64,000 nt of DNA from Nigrospora sphaerica. Taxonomy: Eukaryota > Ascomycota > Sordariomycetes > Amphisphaeriales > Apiosporaceae. The first letter of the stretch is position 1, and every line of letters starts with the position of its first letter. The notes under the pieces are model-generated. The model was not told where the DNA came from and did not search any database. It worked only from the letters and a program-made list of their open reading frames with translations. Below, piece by piece: positions 25,883 to 37,839 of the stretch. The position numbers and the translations under genes are program-made. Where the stretch lies: contig JAGVVL010000002.1 of assembly GCA_018287875.1 (NCBI GenBank), positions 8,680,001-8,744,000 of the forward strand. The letters run 5' to 3'.

Positions 25883-27967
25883 GGTGGAGCTCGTTCTCTC
25901 TCTCCCTCTGAGCCTCTTTTCGCACGTCCTTTCGCTCTCGCTCTTGCTCTCCCGGGTCCTCAGGTGACCAAGACGAAGACTCTGGCGGCGAAGGGCCAGG
26001 TGCTGAAAAGGAGAGTTGCGCAGGCTGCGGAAGCGTGGTGGCCGGGAGTCGACATAATCAGCAGCGGCCGCCTGGCTACTTTATATAGACGAACTACGAT
26101 CGACCAGCATAGCCCACGATATCCGTCTCGCTAGGCCCAGGGGAAATTGAGGGTGCTCCGTCTTTTTTTTCTTTGCCGGCGGCGGCCCTCCCGCCTAGTG
26201 CAGATACGCAGGGGGGTGAAGTCTGGTTGATGATGAGCCCACTCAATGCGCTGGGCTGGGCGCGCTAGCTCCTTCCCAAAGCGACATGGCAGATGCTACG
26301 AAGGATTTGGCTGGCCCCGTTTAGCCCCTTCTGAATGAAACCCTTAGCGAGATGCCGGGCTGAGATGCCACAAAGGGCAAAAGTAGATAGGTAATGCCGG
26401 TGCGGTCGGCGGATCAAGTGCCGGGTCTCGTGGTTAGCCGGACGCTGACAGACAGGGCCTTATCGTACGGAGAGGAAAAGGCGGAGTGGTCGCCATTGGC
26501 CAAGCCGACACAAGGCGTGCCAGGAGGAAGATGCAAGTGATCAGGCTCCTGACATCCACTTCAGCCTTTCGACACCCACTGCGGCTGAGGGGCGAACGAA
26601 CCACACGCGTCGAAGCGGGACGACGCCTGGGGCTTTACTCATGGGCGACGGGGATGGGCCATGCCCAGGGTATAGTCGGCGAGCTCACCCCCCATGAGTA
26701 AGCAACCAGACCGCACGACTTCTTTTTCTTCCCGTCCGCTCCCACGCGTGCGCGCCAGGGAAAACAGGGGTTCCCAAACCGGCCACGCCGCAAAAACCTG
26801 CACTTTTCCGACACGGGCGGTGAATCAGCGCCCTGCATCAATGTTCATGACGCCGTCAGCAATATACCATACGACGTCGCCGGAATGGGAAAACATACCA
26901 AACAGAAAAATATGCATCTTTGCGCGTGGCTGTCGAGGGCGGCGGCGCCCGACCGGTGCATCAGTCGTGGCGGCGGTCTAGATGGCTCCCTTTGGGTTCC
27001 CAACAAGGGGGTCTCCCACGGGGCCCCGGAGAAGGAAGACGCTTGGTCCCAGCTCTTGCGAGGTGTGAGAAAGAGACAAGAAAACGAAGGGTGTGGGACA
27101 CAGGAAACGGAGACGCGGGTCCGAGAAGCCGGCATGAGCCTGTCATAATTCGGCCGGATTCTGTTCCGACCACAGCGGCTTTCATCTTCAAGCTGGCGTC
27201 CGTACCCAGTCAAGGAAGGAACATTTGGTCTTCGTCCTGTGTTTGCTGCAATGTGTACCTGCCTTTTGCCTGCACCCGTTCAAACCTTCCCCTCGCCTAC
27301 CCGAACTGCGGGCCGCACTTGTTAAAAAACGAACCCCTCTCTTCTGGAAAGCCCCCGCAGCCGAACGACACACTAGGAAGCCCTGTAAGGTTCAGCCCAC
27401 CCGCCGAAAACGCACAACCCAGAGGCCCGTTGCGCTATTGTTTCTATTTTTGGCCCTCGTCCGCCCATTCGCCTCCCCGGCCCCGGCATAGATGTATGCA
27501 AGAAGGAAGCAGGGGACGTCGTATGGAAGGGCACGCGTGCATGCGCCGCAAGCGGGGAAGAAGAAGCTATAGGGTAGCCGGTGAGAACCGATCATCGCGA
27601 TGTCCTCCCGCCCGGCGCACGCTCTGTTGCCCCGTTTTTCCGTCGTATGGCGTTGCCCAACTGTTTGTCACCAGCCCAAACCCCCCACCTCGAGTGGTCA
27701 CAACAGTGTGGAAATGGATCCGGGAGGGGTGTCAATCCAGTATGAGGTTACTCGGACCGGAGCAGCCCACCGATGCTTGTATCAAGAAACCACCCCGTTC
27801 CGAACCCTAGAAGTGGCAGATGTCACCAAGTCGCCAGCCAATCCGAACTGCTCGCCCGAGGTCCAGCATTACCACCAACAACGTCATGTCATCAGAACCC
27901 ATCATTATATTTGCGTTACGGGAGTGAAAAGAACCCATGGGCGCCGCCGGCCCCTTGGCGCTTCCCC
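25883..27967. other. Intergenic region between tandem secreted-enzyme genes
   Basis: 2.1 kb holding the GH55 promoter and the 3' end of the oxalate decarboxylase gene. Apart from the TATA box, I recognise no element; the longest frame (26920-27810, +) has no motif and unlike-coding composition. Confidence 0.45.
26080..26087 (-). promoter_or_regulatory. TATA box of the GH55 gene
   Basis: TATATAAA on the minus strand, about 200 bp upstream of the GH55 start codon. Confidence 0.55.
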
Positions 27968-29729
27968 TCAGTAGTTCTTGGCGCCGCCGGCCATGGCCGT
28001 CATGTTCTTGTTGCCGGGCTTGATGAGGGTCTTGTCGAGGGGCTGCTGGTCGAGCAGCTCGTCGCTCAGGTGGAGCGTGTCCTTGACGACCTGGCGGGGC
28101 GTCAGGGCGAGCCACTGCGAGAGGCTGATGTCGGTGAACTTGGGCGCCTGCAGCACCTCGAGGAAGATGACGTCCTCGGTGCCCGTGTTCTCCACATAGT
28201 GGCAGTCGGCCGCCTCAATGTAGCCGACCGACCCGGCCGTAAAGTCGAAGGTGCGCGCCGACGACGGCGCCGCCAGCACCGTGATGCGCGCCGACCCCTG
28301 GAGGAAGTAGTTCCACTCGTCCGACGTTGCGTGCCAGTGGATCTCGCGCATCGCCCCCGGCTCCAGCGTCACGAGCGCCGCCGAGAACATGTTGGCGATC
28401 GGGAACGTTGTCGGGTCCAGCACCTTGACGCTGCCGCCGGGCGTCTTGTGCGGCTCCTGCTGCGACCAGTGGTACGTGTACGAATCCTTACCCACCAGCG
28501 CACCCGCCGAACCCGTGATGTTCTGCTTGGAGATGTCCGCCGGCGCGGGCGTGCCGTTGAAGATCTACGGGGTAGCGCGTGTTAGTGTCACGTTGCGTCC
28601 CGTCTCCATAAGCAGAAGGGACCCCCGAAGACAACACTCACAAAAAGTTCCTTCTGCGGGATGTCCTTGAAGGCGCTGGCGTCGGCCTGCAGGTTCTTGG
28701 ACATGACCGACGTGGGGTTACGCATAAAGACTTCGCTGGCCAGGAAGGTCTCGTCCTCGGAGAACTTGCCGTCGTCGAAGACGAGCAGGAACTCGCAGCC
28801 CTCGTCGAGCGCTTGGATGCTGTGGGGGATGCCGGGCGGGAAGAACCACACGTCGCCCGCCGTCACGTCGTCTATAAAGCTCTTGCCGTCCTCGTTCATC
28901 GCCGCCACGCGGACCGAGCCCTTCAGCATCAGCGCCCACTCGGCCTGTAGGCGGCAGAAGACACCCGCGTCAGCACCGAGGGTCGGGAGGACACGGGGAG
29001 GGAAGGTAACGTACCGAGGTGTGCCAGTGCAGCTCGCGGTAGGCGCCGGGGGCCAGGCGCATGTCAACGCCGGCCATCCTGTCCGCCACGGGGAGCACCT
29101 CGATGTTCTGCTGGCGCGACCAGCCGGACCGCTTGCCAGTGCCCTGCTTGACGTGGCTCAGACCGAAAGGCCACATGGCCTGGGGCACATCGCCCTGGTC
29201 CTGGCTGGGCGGGGCGTAGATGTCGGGGTTCAGCTTCTCATATTCGTAGGTTCCTGTGATTCGGTGGTGAGTAAGTACCATATGCTACACTCGGGGTCCG
29301 CTCCCTGGAGGGATGGCTTACGAGGGCCGGGGTCGGTGTTGCCTCTCTCTCCACGAATGGGCTGGGGCACATGGGCGCGGTTGAAGTCGAGGTAGAGGCC
29401 CAACTTCTCGTCGGCCTCCTGGCCGTTGACCAGCTCCGGGTTCGGCACATCGGCCGAATCACCACCCTTGGCGGGCGGGCGCTTGGCGTTGCCGCCCAGG
29501 AGGCTGGCATCGCCATACAAGGAGCCCGATGGCTTGTCTACGTGGGCAAGAGGGGGCGTATAGCCGCCGACTGGGCCCGTGTTTTCACCATAGTCCATCC
29601 TGGATAGAAGTCAGCATCCAACCCGCCGTCTCGACGGGCGTCGCGTTTCTTCAGGACGTACTGGGGCGCCGGCAGGGCCAGGGCGAGGGGCAACAGCCCA
29701 ATGGCTGCGAACGACTTGGCGATGAACAT
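27968..29729 (-). CDS. Secreted bicupin oxalate decarboxylase
   Basis: Family role: Mn-dependent conversion of oxalate to formate and CO2, raising pH and removing oxalate. Exons (minus) 29729..29662, 29599..29322, 29253..29015, 28944..28642 and 28564..27968 give 494 residues; introns are 62-77 bp and phase-consistent. Signal peptide MFIAKSFAAIGLLPLALA. Cupin 1 carries the metal ligands in RELHWHTS-AEWALML (split by intron 3) and PPGIPHSIQ. Cupin 2 has REIHWHATSDEWNYF and EAADCHYVEN. Both cupins therefore keep the His-x-His...Glu...His set. The start was placed at 29729 because it gives a clean signal peptide; an in-frame ATG at 29831 would add 34 residues. A TATA box lies 135 bp upstream. Oxalate oxidase-like activity is a less likely alternative. 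Confidence 0.92.
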
Positions 29730-29863
29730 GATTGCTACGCTACGCAAGAAGGACCGAGCGAGGCAGGGCTGGAAGGACGAGAGAAGTAGAGAAACTTGGG
29801 ACGAGAGGCTGCCGGTGGACAGTAGCTTCATCTCGAGTCAAGACGGCGGGAAGAACCCAAGGC

Positions 29864-29869
29864 TTTATA
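29864..29869 (-). promoter_or_regulatory. TATA box of the oxalate decarboxylase gene
   Basis: TATAAA on the minus strand in the context GGTATAAAGCC, about 135 bp upstream of the chosen start. Initiation about 30 bp downstream would lie very near the upstream in-frame ATG at 29831, favouring the downstream start. Confidence 0.55.
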
Positions 29870-31508
29870 CCATGTTTGCGTTCAGTGCGTACAACTGTGG
29901 GCTGCCGGACGTGATGGGCGGACAAGGAGAGGTGGGCAGGTCGAGGCGCCTTGATGCCAACCGGCATCCGGCAAGTTCGGATAAGGCCAAGGCGTGGTCT
30001 ATCATGGAACCGACAGAGCAGAGATGCCGACGAAAAGCCGCGAAGGGGGACAGCCATGCGGCGACTCGGCATCCAGCGCGGCCCCCTGTATTACCCTCAC
30101 AAGGGCGAGGAGTAAGGATCGCACGCGTGCGACCCTAGCATGACTACCTGGCCCCAAGGCGGCCGATGCGCCGCGGGTGGGTGCTCTCGCGCATGCTGCC
30201 GCTAAGTGCTGACGCGAGGGCATGCTCCCCTCCCCCCTCCCGTGTGTAACCCTGACGGGATGGGGAACAGAAGAACTGGCTCACCACTAGTGTAATGGTT
30301 TATAGTGCAGTGAGCTATTTCTTCTGTCCCCCTCCTACCTGGCTAGAAGAGTGACGACCGTGGCAGCAAAGGTTCACTCGCCTGCCTACCTACGGCGCGA
30401 AAGCGAAGGAGGTGGGGGCGCGCAGCGGCGTGGCGCCGATGCGTTTGCCGACCGGTGAGGTAATGGTGGTGACATAGTCGAAGAGGGCAATCTCGGTTCG
30501 AGTTAGATTAATGATAGGGGGAGCTAGATGTGCCCTGCCTCTCTGCCAGAAGCAGGCTTTAGAGTTGCAGATCGATGCGGCTTGGCCGGTAGTTGTTTAC
30601 CCGGCTCAGCAGCGGGATCTCCCGCCAGGGTAAAGTAAGACAGGCGCAGCGAGGCATCGCAAAACCCCTAATCCCTGGTAAAGGGCTGGAGGCGGGAGCG
30701 AGTCGAAGGAAGAGCATATGAAAGCAGGCGGTGAAGGGTTTGCCTGACTTGATCCAGGGGTTGCATATAGAAAAGTCGATAAGAAACCGAATGGATGGAT
30801 AGTTGGGCACAAGGTTCGTTGGGTCATGTCGGCGGATCCATTCCGGAAGCGATGCCGCCAAAGCGGGGAGAGGCACGGGCTTCCAACTGCCCTGGGAGCC
30901 ACGATTCCCATGATCTATGGGGACGAGTATGGATGCGAGGGAGAGTATGGTTGGAGGTGCCAGATTTCGGCATCCGGCAATACACTCCCTCGGATTCGCG
31001 TGTGCACGTTGAAATAACTTCTCGTTCATCGGGATGGTCGCCGCCGCAGCTGGAGACGAGGGCATTCGGTCCTTCTACCCCTCCACACCATTGCGACACC
31101 GCCAGGGTGCCAACTGGACGAGGGATGTCACAAGGCGTCTACACTGGGCACGTTCTGAGGTGTCTACTCTGGAGACTGGCCTCAAAGACTTCTGTAGGCG
31201 TGGGCATGGGCGCGGGCGCATCGACCGGTCAAGCCGTGTGGCTGGCACCTGTGGTACCAGGCCTTTCAGCCGGGGGGTTCTTGAGAGCGAGTACAGGAGA
31301 AGTGCCCAGTAAAAAGAGGGAAGACAGGAGACAGCCCTGTGTAGCTCCTGTCCTGCTAGACTCGGACGTCATACAGCGCGCGCGCGCGTACATCGCAAGG
31401 ACGAAAATCTGAAGACAAAATGAGGGCGCCCCTCCCTGTACGCCTCCACCATTTGGCCTGCCTACCGTCCAACTCAAAATACTTGCGGTATCGCCCTCCG
31501 CCCTCACC

Positions 31509-31530
31509 GGGGGGGGGGGGGGGCGGGGGG
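31509..31530 (+). repeat. Long guanine tract
   Basis: Fifteen G, one C, then six G. It could form a G-quadruplex or be a slippage-prone homopolymer; it lies in no gene. Confidence 0.9.
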
Positions 31531-33665
31531 ACTTAGTACATCGCAAGTACGAATATGGCGATTGGGCCGCTACTAAAGAGTCCCACTCGCTACGGATATC
31601 GCTGGGGTTTGCCCGCCAGCCCGCCTTTCCCCACGAGACCAGCGCCCCATAGCGACTCATGCCACGAGCAGCCAAGCTCGTACAAGCTTTGACAAGCTTT
31701 TTTTCTCCTGACAAATGTCCGGCCCCAGGCGCAGGAATCCACCACGACTCACTTCCACACTTGCCGGTTCATGCGGCTCAGCGTCGGTTCCCACACACTG
31801 TCAGTCTGCTAGGCGTCCCAGCCCCCCCGCCCCTGACTAATATCGGCGACTTCATGACTAGAATAGATAGGACCGTGTCATCGTTATCATCTCGGCTTCT
31901 CGGCAGTGGCTTTTTTGCTGCCTGGAAACAAGTTATCCTCTCCGGCCGTTAACACCGGGAGAGGGGCGTGTCCAGCCTGCGGTGCTGACGTATGCTCCCT
32001 CGCGTCTTTCTCTCAATGGCTGGACCGCCGCCTCTCCCGGCGGGTCGGGGCCGTTGTGCCGCTTAGCCGTCCACTGACCGCGCATCGACGGGCCACGCGA
32101 TCTCTCCCACGTTTTTTTTTTTCAATCGTGGGCTAGGGCATTTGGCCCAAAATGTCGCCTTGCTTACTCGCTTGCCCGCGCCCTTGGGTGCTTCCTCTAG
32201 CCGTCGGCATTCGGCATCGCCCCTCGTTGCGCCTGCCTGGCGCTGACGGCGTCGCGCATATGCTCTCAGGTACCGAAGCTGGGAGGATGCGACGCCGGTT
32301 AACAGCCCGAACCGGCACGTTCATTTTGAAGTTCGGCTTTCTCCGAGACCCTCCTCCCTACACCTGCTGTATCACAAGACTGGCTGTTATCCGGCGACTC
32401 TGCAAGCGAGGTCTCCTGATCAGTTCCATTTCCGTCCTCCTGCCTCACTCGCAGCCGCATCGGTTTACGGTCCAGCAGAGTGAACGTCCAAGTCAAAGGA
32501 TATGGCTATGAACGAGCTCAAGCGTCTCATTGTCGCAGCTGCAAAGATGCGATGGAATTGAGGAACCCTGTTGTAGCCACATACAACAGGAGACTCAGGA
32601 AAGACCTCAAACTCTTATTAAATGATAAGAGACAGCCTTGGGTAAATGCAAGGATACCACGCTTGCTGGTGACACGAGAGAAAAGAAAACGGGGTGACAA
32701 TGGTCCATCGTGACCCTTGCCCGTCATCCTTCAGCTACCCACCACGTTTCCCTCATGTCGGCCGCCACCTCACCTTGCCCTATGACCCACCTACCCGCCC
32801 GCCCTATGCCCCTCCCTCCTGCTTCCCTTCCCACCTCTCTTTCTCCCCGTCCGCAGTCTCGCTCATCTTGTCGTGGTTCCTCCACATTGCGGGTCACTGG
32901 TCACGTGGCATGGCGGCGGCGTCGAACATGGACGGCTCGGCGGCGGGCGCATCATTGACGACCTCGCTGCCCGCCGCTTCTCGCGTCCTGGGTCCCACGC
33001 CTTGTCGCAGACGTAGGGGAAGCACAGCACCGAGAATAGCGGCCCCGTGACCAAGCAACAAAGGTAATGTGCGGGACAGTCGTAGCAGGGCGCGTTGGGG
33101 TTGCTGAACTAGTTGGGCGTTGTTATGGTGCGGGGGAGGGGAGGAAGGCGGGGTAAAGGATGAAATAAGTTTTGAGTGCGTTTTGAAGCGGCAAGTTATT
33201 AGTTTTTCTTAGTTGACGTTGATTCTCCCCTTCTAGGCGATTAATTTTCGTCGCCCAGTGTGGATTAGGGTTAACAGGAGAAAGCGGTAGGTTCTATCAT
33301 TGGGCACCTTGCCGTCGAAAAAAGACGCTATAGTCGAATTCCTAGTTCGGAGCCGCATAGCCTACTTTAATCTAAGACATTCGGTGCCGACGGCGTATAT
33401 AATGCCCGGCTTTTATATAGCCTGTATATAGCGTAGGGCACGAAGGCTTCATTGGTCTTTCTCCTTCTTTGGTCCTGCTGATTTCTTTCTTTGCCCGGAT
33501 CATAGGGTTACGGGCTGGATATTCTCGTCGCAAATATAAGCGCCTGAATATCGTGGTCTTATGCTGGTACAGGAAAGGTGTTCGTAATTATGGGGTCCTC
33601 GTATGGACTGATTCCGGCAACGTTAGCTCGACGTGTATATAGGATGATATAACACCCTAGGGAAC

Positions 33666-33705
33666 GAAACTGACGTTGAGATCCCCACTGTGGTTCGTCA
33701 GTTTC
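33666..33705. repeat. 10-bp perfect inverted repeat with 20-nt loop
   Basis: GAAACTGACG at 33666-33675 is matched by CGTCAGTTTC at 33696-33705. It lies in the TA-rich gene-poor block and may be an internal part of a decayed repeat. Confidence 0.6.
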
Positions 33706-35931
33706 ATATTAACCTGGCTACTTTTATAAAACTCGAATAGCAGATTGCTGGGTCAATTCGTTTTGCTCACCACTTTCCCCTAGCATTGGCCAAAATGACA
33801 GGTCCGGGGCCAAATCGCGAAAAAAGTGGAAAGACGTCTTTCATCATTCTAGGAATAATTTTCATTAAGGAAAGTCACTAGCCAGTACAAGACGCCACCA
33901 ACCAAATACTTTTCACAAGTACTTGGAGGCATCGACCGCACGATCATTTTCCAGGCATCCCACCTTCACAGAGAAGTGTACGAACGTTGGCATTGATTAG
34001 GGGTCATCAGCCCAGGGGACGGAGCCTCGTAACCATTCCCAAGCTCATGAACTCTACCACCATGGCCTCTTACTACATCGTCCTCGTAGCAACAGTTCCA
34101 GAGTACTTGCCTCCGGTCATGATAGTGCCGACCCATGACAATGATATGGACGATCTTGAGGCAGTCGGCGACCAGCTACCGCAGGCCCTAAGACGGACCT
34201 GGCCGTCGAGGGTAGAGGATGCTCAGAGCTCCGATAGGAAAATCGCCCGGGGGAAATACTCGACGGGCACACGGCATGGCAACGGCCGCTAGAGGTCTGA
34301 CGACGTTGGAAAAGTCGATAACCCGGATTACCCATTTACACAAGTCGAGAGGCAGCAAGAAGGGGAAACTTTTGCATCAGGCGGCCTCCCCTCGAAGTTC
34401 GAGGCTCTCTCTGGTGAATCACCGGTTCAATATTATGTCTAGGCGTCTTTTCGCTAATGCAACCTCGAACTAAAAAAATCGAGTTCATCTGTACACCCGC
34501 CTGCTATGGCCGCATGGGACATCTGAGGTTACAATGACCTTGAACAGAACCACTGTCGCTGAAGTGCGCACTCTTGGGATGGGAATGCAGGAGAATATGA
34601 ATGAAGATGACGAAATCCAGATACTGTTCACTGTATGTGCGACATCTTGGCCGAGAACCAGGGGCCCTCGATCAGCTGGGCATCGACGTCGCTTACTGAC
34701 CGTGTAGGAAACCCGGGCCGTAGCCGGTCAAAACCATCAACTACAGTGCCGACTCTCAACCTTCCCACGTGGTTTGTACCCCATCAGCACACACATTGTG
34801 ACATTATCCAGCACGGGTCCAGATAGCGTCACGAATCCGTCGGCAATCCGTCAGCTTCGCGGCCTTGCTGGCTCTTTATCCAGAACAAGCCTGGGAGCGC
34901 CCTGGTTTGCTACTCGCTCGTCGCAGAAGATCTAGGCAGGCCCCCACGCCCAGGGAGGGAGACATCGGAGTGAGCCGCGACGGTGGCGGGAGGGGACAAA
35001 ACTCCTTTAGCCTCTAGCGGAAAACCATCACCGAAGCGGCGCCACGTCGGTCCACCACGACCGAGGCGGAGAAAGCTGCGAGACCCTTGAAGCCGTTCGG
35101 GCTCGCGGGGTTCGGGGCCCGGATAGATCCGCGAATCGGGTTCTCTCCCTTGGGCACCGAAAACGGGCACCGAAAACGGATATGCTAGCGTTGTTCTCCG
35201 GAGAAGGAGAGGAGGGAAAATTTCATTACTTACGGGATATTGAGTATTACATTATTACCGGGGGTACATTAATCATGCTTCCGCATCATCCGAAGATGTC
35301 AGTGTCTCCGATTGGACCGTTCCCGAATGGCGATTTCCGGGATCTGAGGGGATGGGTATACATGCGGTGTCGCAAACATCGCCACGGCGGCCTGGTCGTG
35401 TTCTGCTCTGGGCTGCCGGTCCGGTTGCCCTCTCCAATTGGGGCCCCTCCGGGTAAATAGGGGGGACGGGACCCGCCCGGGGCGCAGCTGAGGGGTGAAA
35501 AGCCGTCAGGAAGACCCCAATTCTATTCCTCTTAGACCCCAGATCTGACGGGATAGTCCGCCAGTCCCACGGCTACCGCCAACCTTGAGGCAAGGGTGGG
35601 CAGACTTTGCCCCGGTATTCGCCTTTACTCCTCAGCCTCATGGTGCAAGGCGCCCTCGGCCGATTGGCCAGACCGGGCTCTCCGCTTAGGTCGTTCCATC
35701 TCAAGCCTAAGGGAGAATCGCCTAAGCCGGGTAATTGGGACGCTCGACCTCCCCATTGGGTCGCAAAGGAATCCCCTCTCCTCTGCTTGCCTCGCAACCG
35801 GGGCCTGGGGATGAGGTCAGGGTATCTGCCCACCGCTGGCTATTAGGTAAAGCAAAAGCGAGCTGAATGGGGGGAGGCAGATGCCCGGCTGCGGTGTGCT
35901 TGCATTTTTTTCGGGAGGCGACGAAGCCAGG

Positions 35932-35937
35932 TATAAA
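35932..35937 (+). promoter_or_regulatory. TATA box of the GH93 gene
   Basis: TATAAA about 100 bp upstream of the GH93 start codon, in the context GGTATAAAGG. Confidence 0.6.
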
Positions 35938-36035
35938 GGAATAGCACACCGCCGTCTTGTCCAGAGGGATTCCACAGCCAGAGGCACCAGAGACCACCAG
36001 AGACCTTTCCATAAGCCTTTCTAGAGTCTCTTACG

Positions 36036-37423
36036 ATGCACCGCTCGATTTCCCTCGTAGCGGTCGGGGTGGCGCTCCTGCTGGGCGCCGCGCCGGCGGC
36101 CTTGGCGACGCCGGCCGGATATACACCGCCGCCGCCGCCGCCTCCGCCTACGCCAGGACACCCGGGCCATCCCGGACCGCCGCCGCCGTCACCACCGGGG
36201 GGACCGGGGGCCGGGGGGCCGAAGCCGTGGGGGTTCTTCACCAACAACACCATCTACCAGCCGAAGGGGTCTGAGGCCGTCACGTACCCGCGGTACGTGG
36301 AGCTGGCGGACGGGACGATCCTGGCGACGACGTCGCTGTCGGGCGTGGCGGCGCCGACGCTGGGCTACTTCCCCGTCTTCGAGAGCGGCGACGGCGGCGC
36401 GACCTGGCGCCACGTCTCCAACCTGACCGACGACGTCAACGGCTGGGGCATGAGCGCCCAGCCGGCCCTCGCCGAGCTGACCGAGCCGCTCGGCGGCTAC
36501 CCGGCCGGCACCATCCTCGGCAGCGGCAACAGCTGGAGCAACAACGGCACCCGCATCGACCTCTACGCCAGCACCGACCGCGCCCGCTCCTGGCATTTTG
36601 TCAGCCACATCGCCGAGGGCGGCCGCCCCAACACCACCAACGGCGCCACGCCCATCTGGGAGCCCTACTTGATGTGAGTTTCCTCCCTCCTCCCCGTTTC
36701 TTCCTCTACCATCTCCCCCTTCCCCCTTTCCGCGTGGTACAACGGGGGACCCTACTGACCCTTCCCCCTTTTTCTTCCCTTCCCCGGCACAGGGTCTACG
36801 ACCACCAGCTCGTGGCCTACTACTCGGACCAGCGGGACCCGCAGCACGGGCAGAAGCTGGCGCACCAGACGTCGCGGGACCTGCGGACGTGGGGGCCTGT
36901 CGTCAACGACGTGGCGCTGTCGCCGTACGAGGCGCGCCCCGGCATGACCGTCGTCGCCTACATCCCGCCGGTGCGCAAGTGGATACTGGTGCACGAGCGC
37001 CCCATCGGCAACTCGTCGTCGTACGGGTCCAACTACCCCGTCTTCTACGTCCTGGCCGATTCGCCCCTCGAGTTCGGCAAGAACGAAGACATCCCCATCG
37101 TCATCAACAACAGCACCGTCCCCAACGCCAGCCCCTACGTCGTCTGGAGTCCCCTCGGCGGCCCCAACGGCACCATCGTCGTCTCCGACGCCGACCGCAG
37201 CCAGGTTTACACCAACCAGGCCGGCGGCGACCCCGCCGCCTGGGAGGAGCACGGCACCCCCGCCGGCGCCGTCTACAGCCGCGCCATCCAGATCTTCCGC
37301 AAGCATCCCGACCACCTGATGATCTACGGCGGCGAAACCTTTGACGACTTGCGCCTCGGCCTGCACACGCCCTTCTCCGCCACCGTCGTCGACCTGAAAA
37401 AGGTGCTGAAGACGCCCGTCTAG
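36036..37423 (+). CDS. Secreted GH93 exo-alpha-1,5-arabinanase-like enzyme
   Basis: Family role: releases arabinobiose from the non-reducing end of linear arabinan. Exons 36036..36673 and 36793..37423 (119-bp intron) give 422 residues. The signal peptide (about 1-24) is followed by a Pro/Gly-rich linker (about 28-66) ahead of the propeller, which is unusual in placement. The catalytic domain shows TYPRYVELADGTILATTS, an Asp-box-like SGDGGATWRHVS, then IWEPYLM-VYDHQLVAYYSDQRD across the intron and GQKLAHQTSRDLRTW. These match the GH93 six-bladed propeller. Several N-x-S/T sites are present, fitting a secreted protein. A sialidase call is less likely, as the sialidase Arg triad is not evident. 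Linear arabinan as substrate is inferred from the family. Confidence 0.88.
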
Positions 37424-37839
37424 GCTGAGCGTGACGAATGTACCCGCTGTCTTGCCTGGAGAAGCAATCTGGCGTCACCTTGACCCAGGTAGCCGTCCTG
37501 CCATCTATCTTGACGCCCATCAACGTGGAGCAATATACACCATAGAAGAGAGCAGTTTTGCAAATCAATCGTTTGTTTAGCTGTTAGCAAAACTATTAGC
37601 AAAGCTTTCATCCAAGGCAAGGCACCTGCTACCAGGCCCATCTTGTGGTAGCTGTAGCTGCTGCAACCGCAAATGACCACCAAGTTTTCCCCAACGCCTG
37701 GCCACTTCCGCAAATGCTCAAGAGTAGAAAGGGACCCGTGATACCGAACGCCATCAGGCACATCTTACTGGCCGCCAGTCTGACGCCTTTCCTCGTAATC
37801 ATAGTCGTCGTGATATCGCCCCTTGACCCGGCTGTGCCT
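37424..37839. other. Short intergenic, convergent genes
   Basis: About 415 bp between the 3' ends of the GH93 gene and the coiled-coil/F-box-like gene. Nothing else seen. Confidence 0.5.

Larger units (their letters stand above)
29870..36035. other. 6.2-kb gene-poor region
   Basis: No frame has a recognisable family. Roughly 29.9-33.0 kb has the normal GC-rich intergenic look with a long G tract. Around 33.06-34.85 kb composition shifts to TA-rich DNA with repeated TATA/TATATAG strings, suggesting a decayed repeat. From about 34.9 to 35.9 kb it is GC-rich again and contains a duplicated GGGCACCGAAAACG unit near 35150. The GH93 promoter is at the right end. No intact transposon, long terminal repeat or tRNA was found by eye. 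Confidence 0.45.

Noticed and set aside
30795..31412. 205-codon plus-strand frame
   Set aside because: No motif, overlaps similar frames on both strands, and composition unlike neighbouring genes.
34900..35860. Possible long-terminal-repeat retroelement
   Set aside because: GC-rich with a small duplicated GGGCACCGAAAACG unit, but no matching terminal repeats, primer-binding site or pol motifs could be found.
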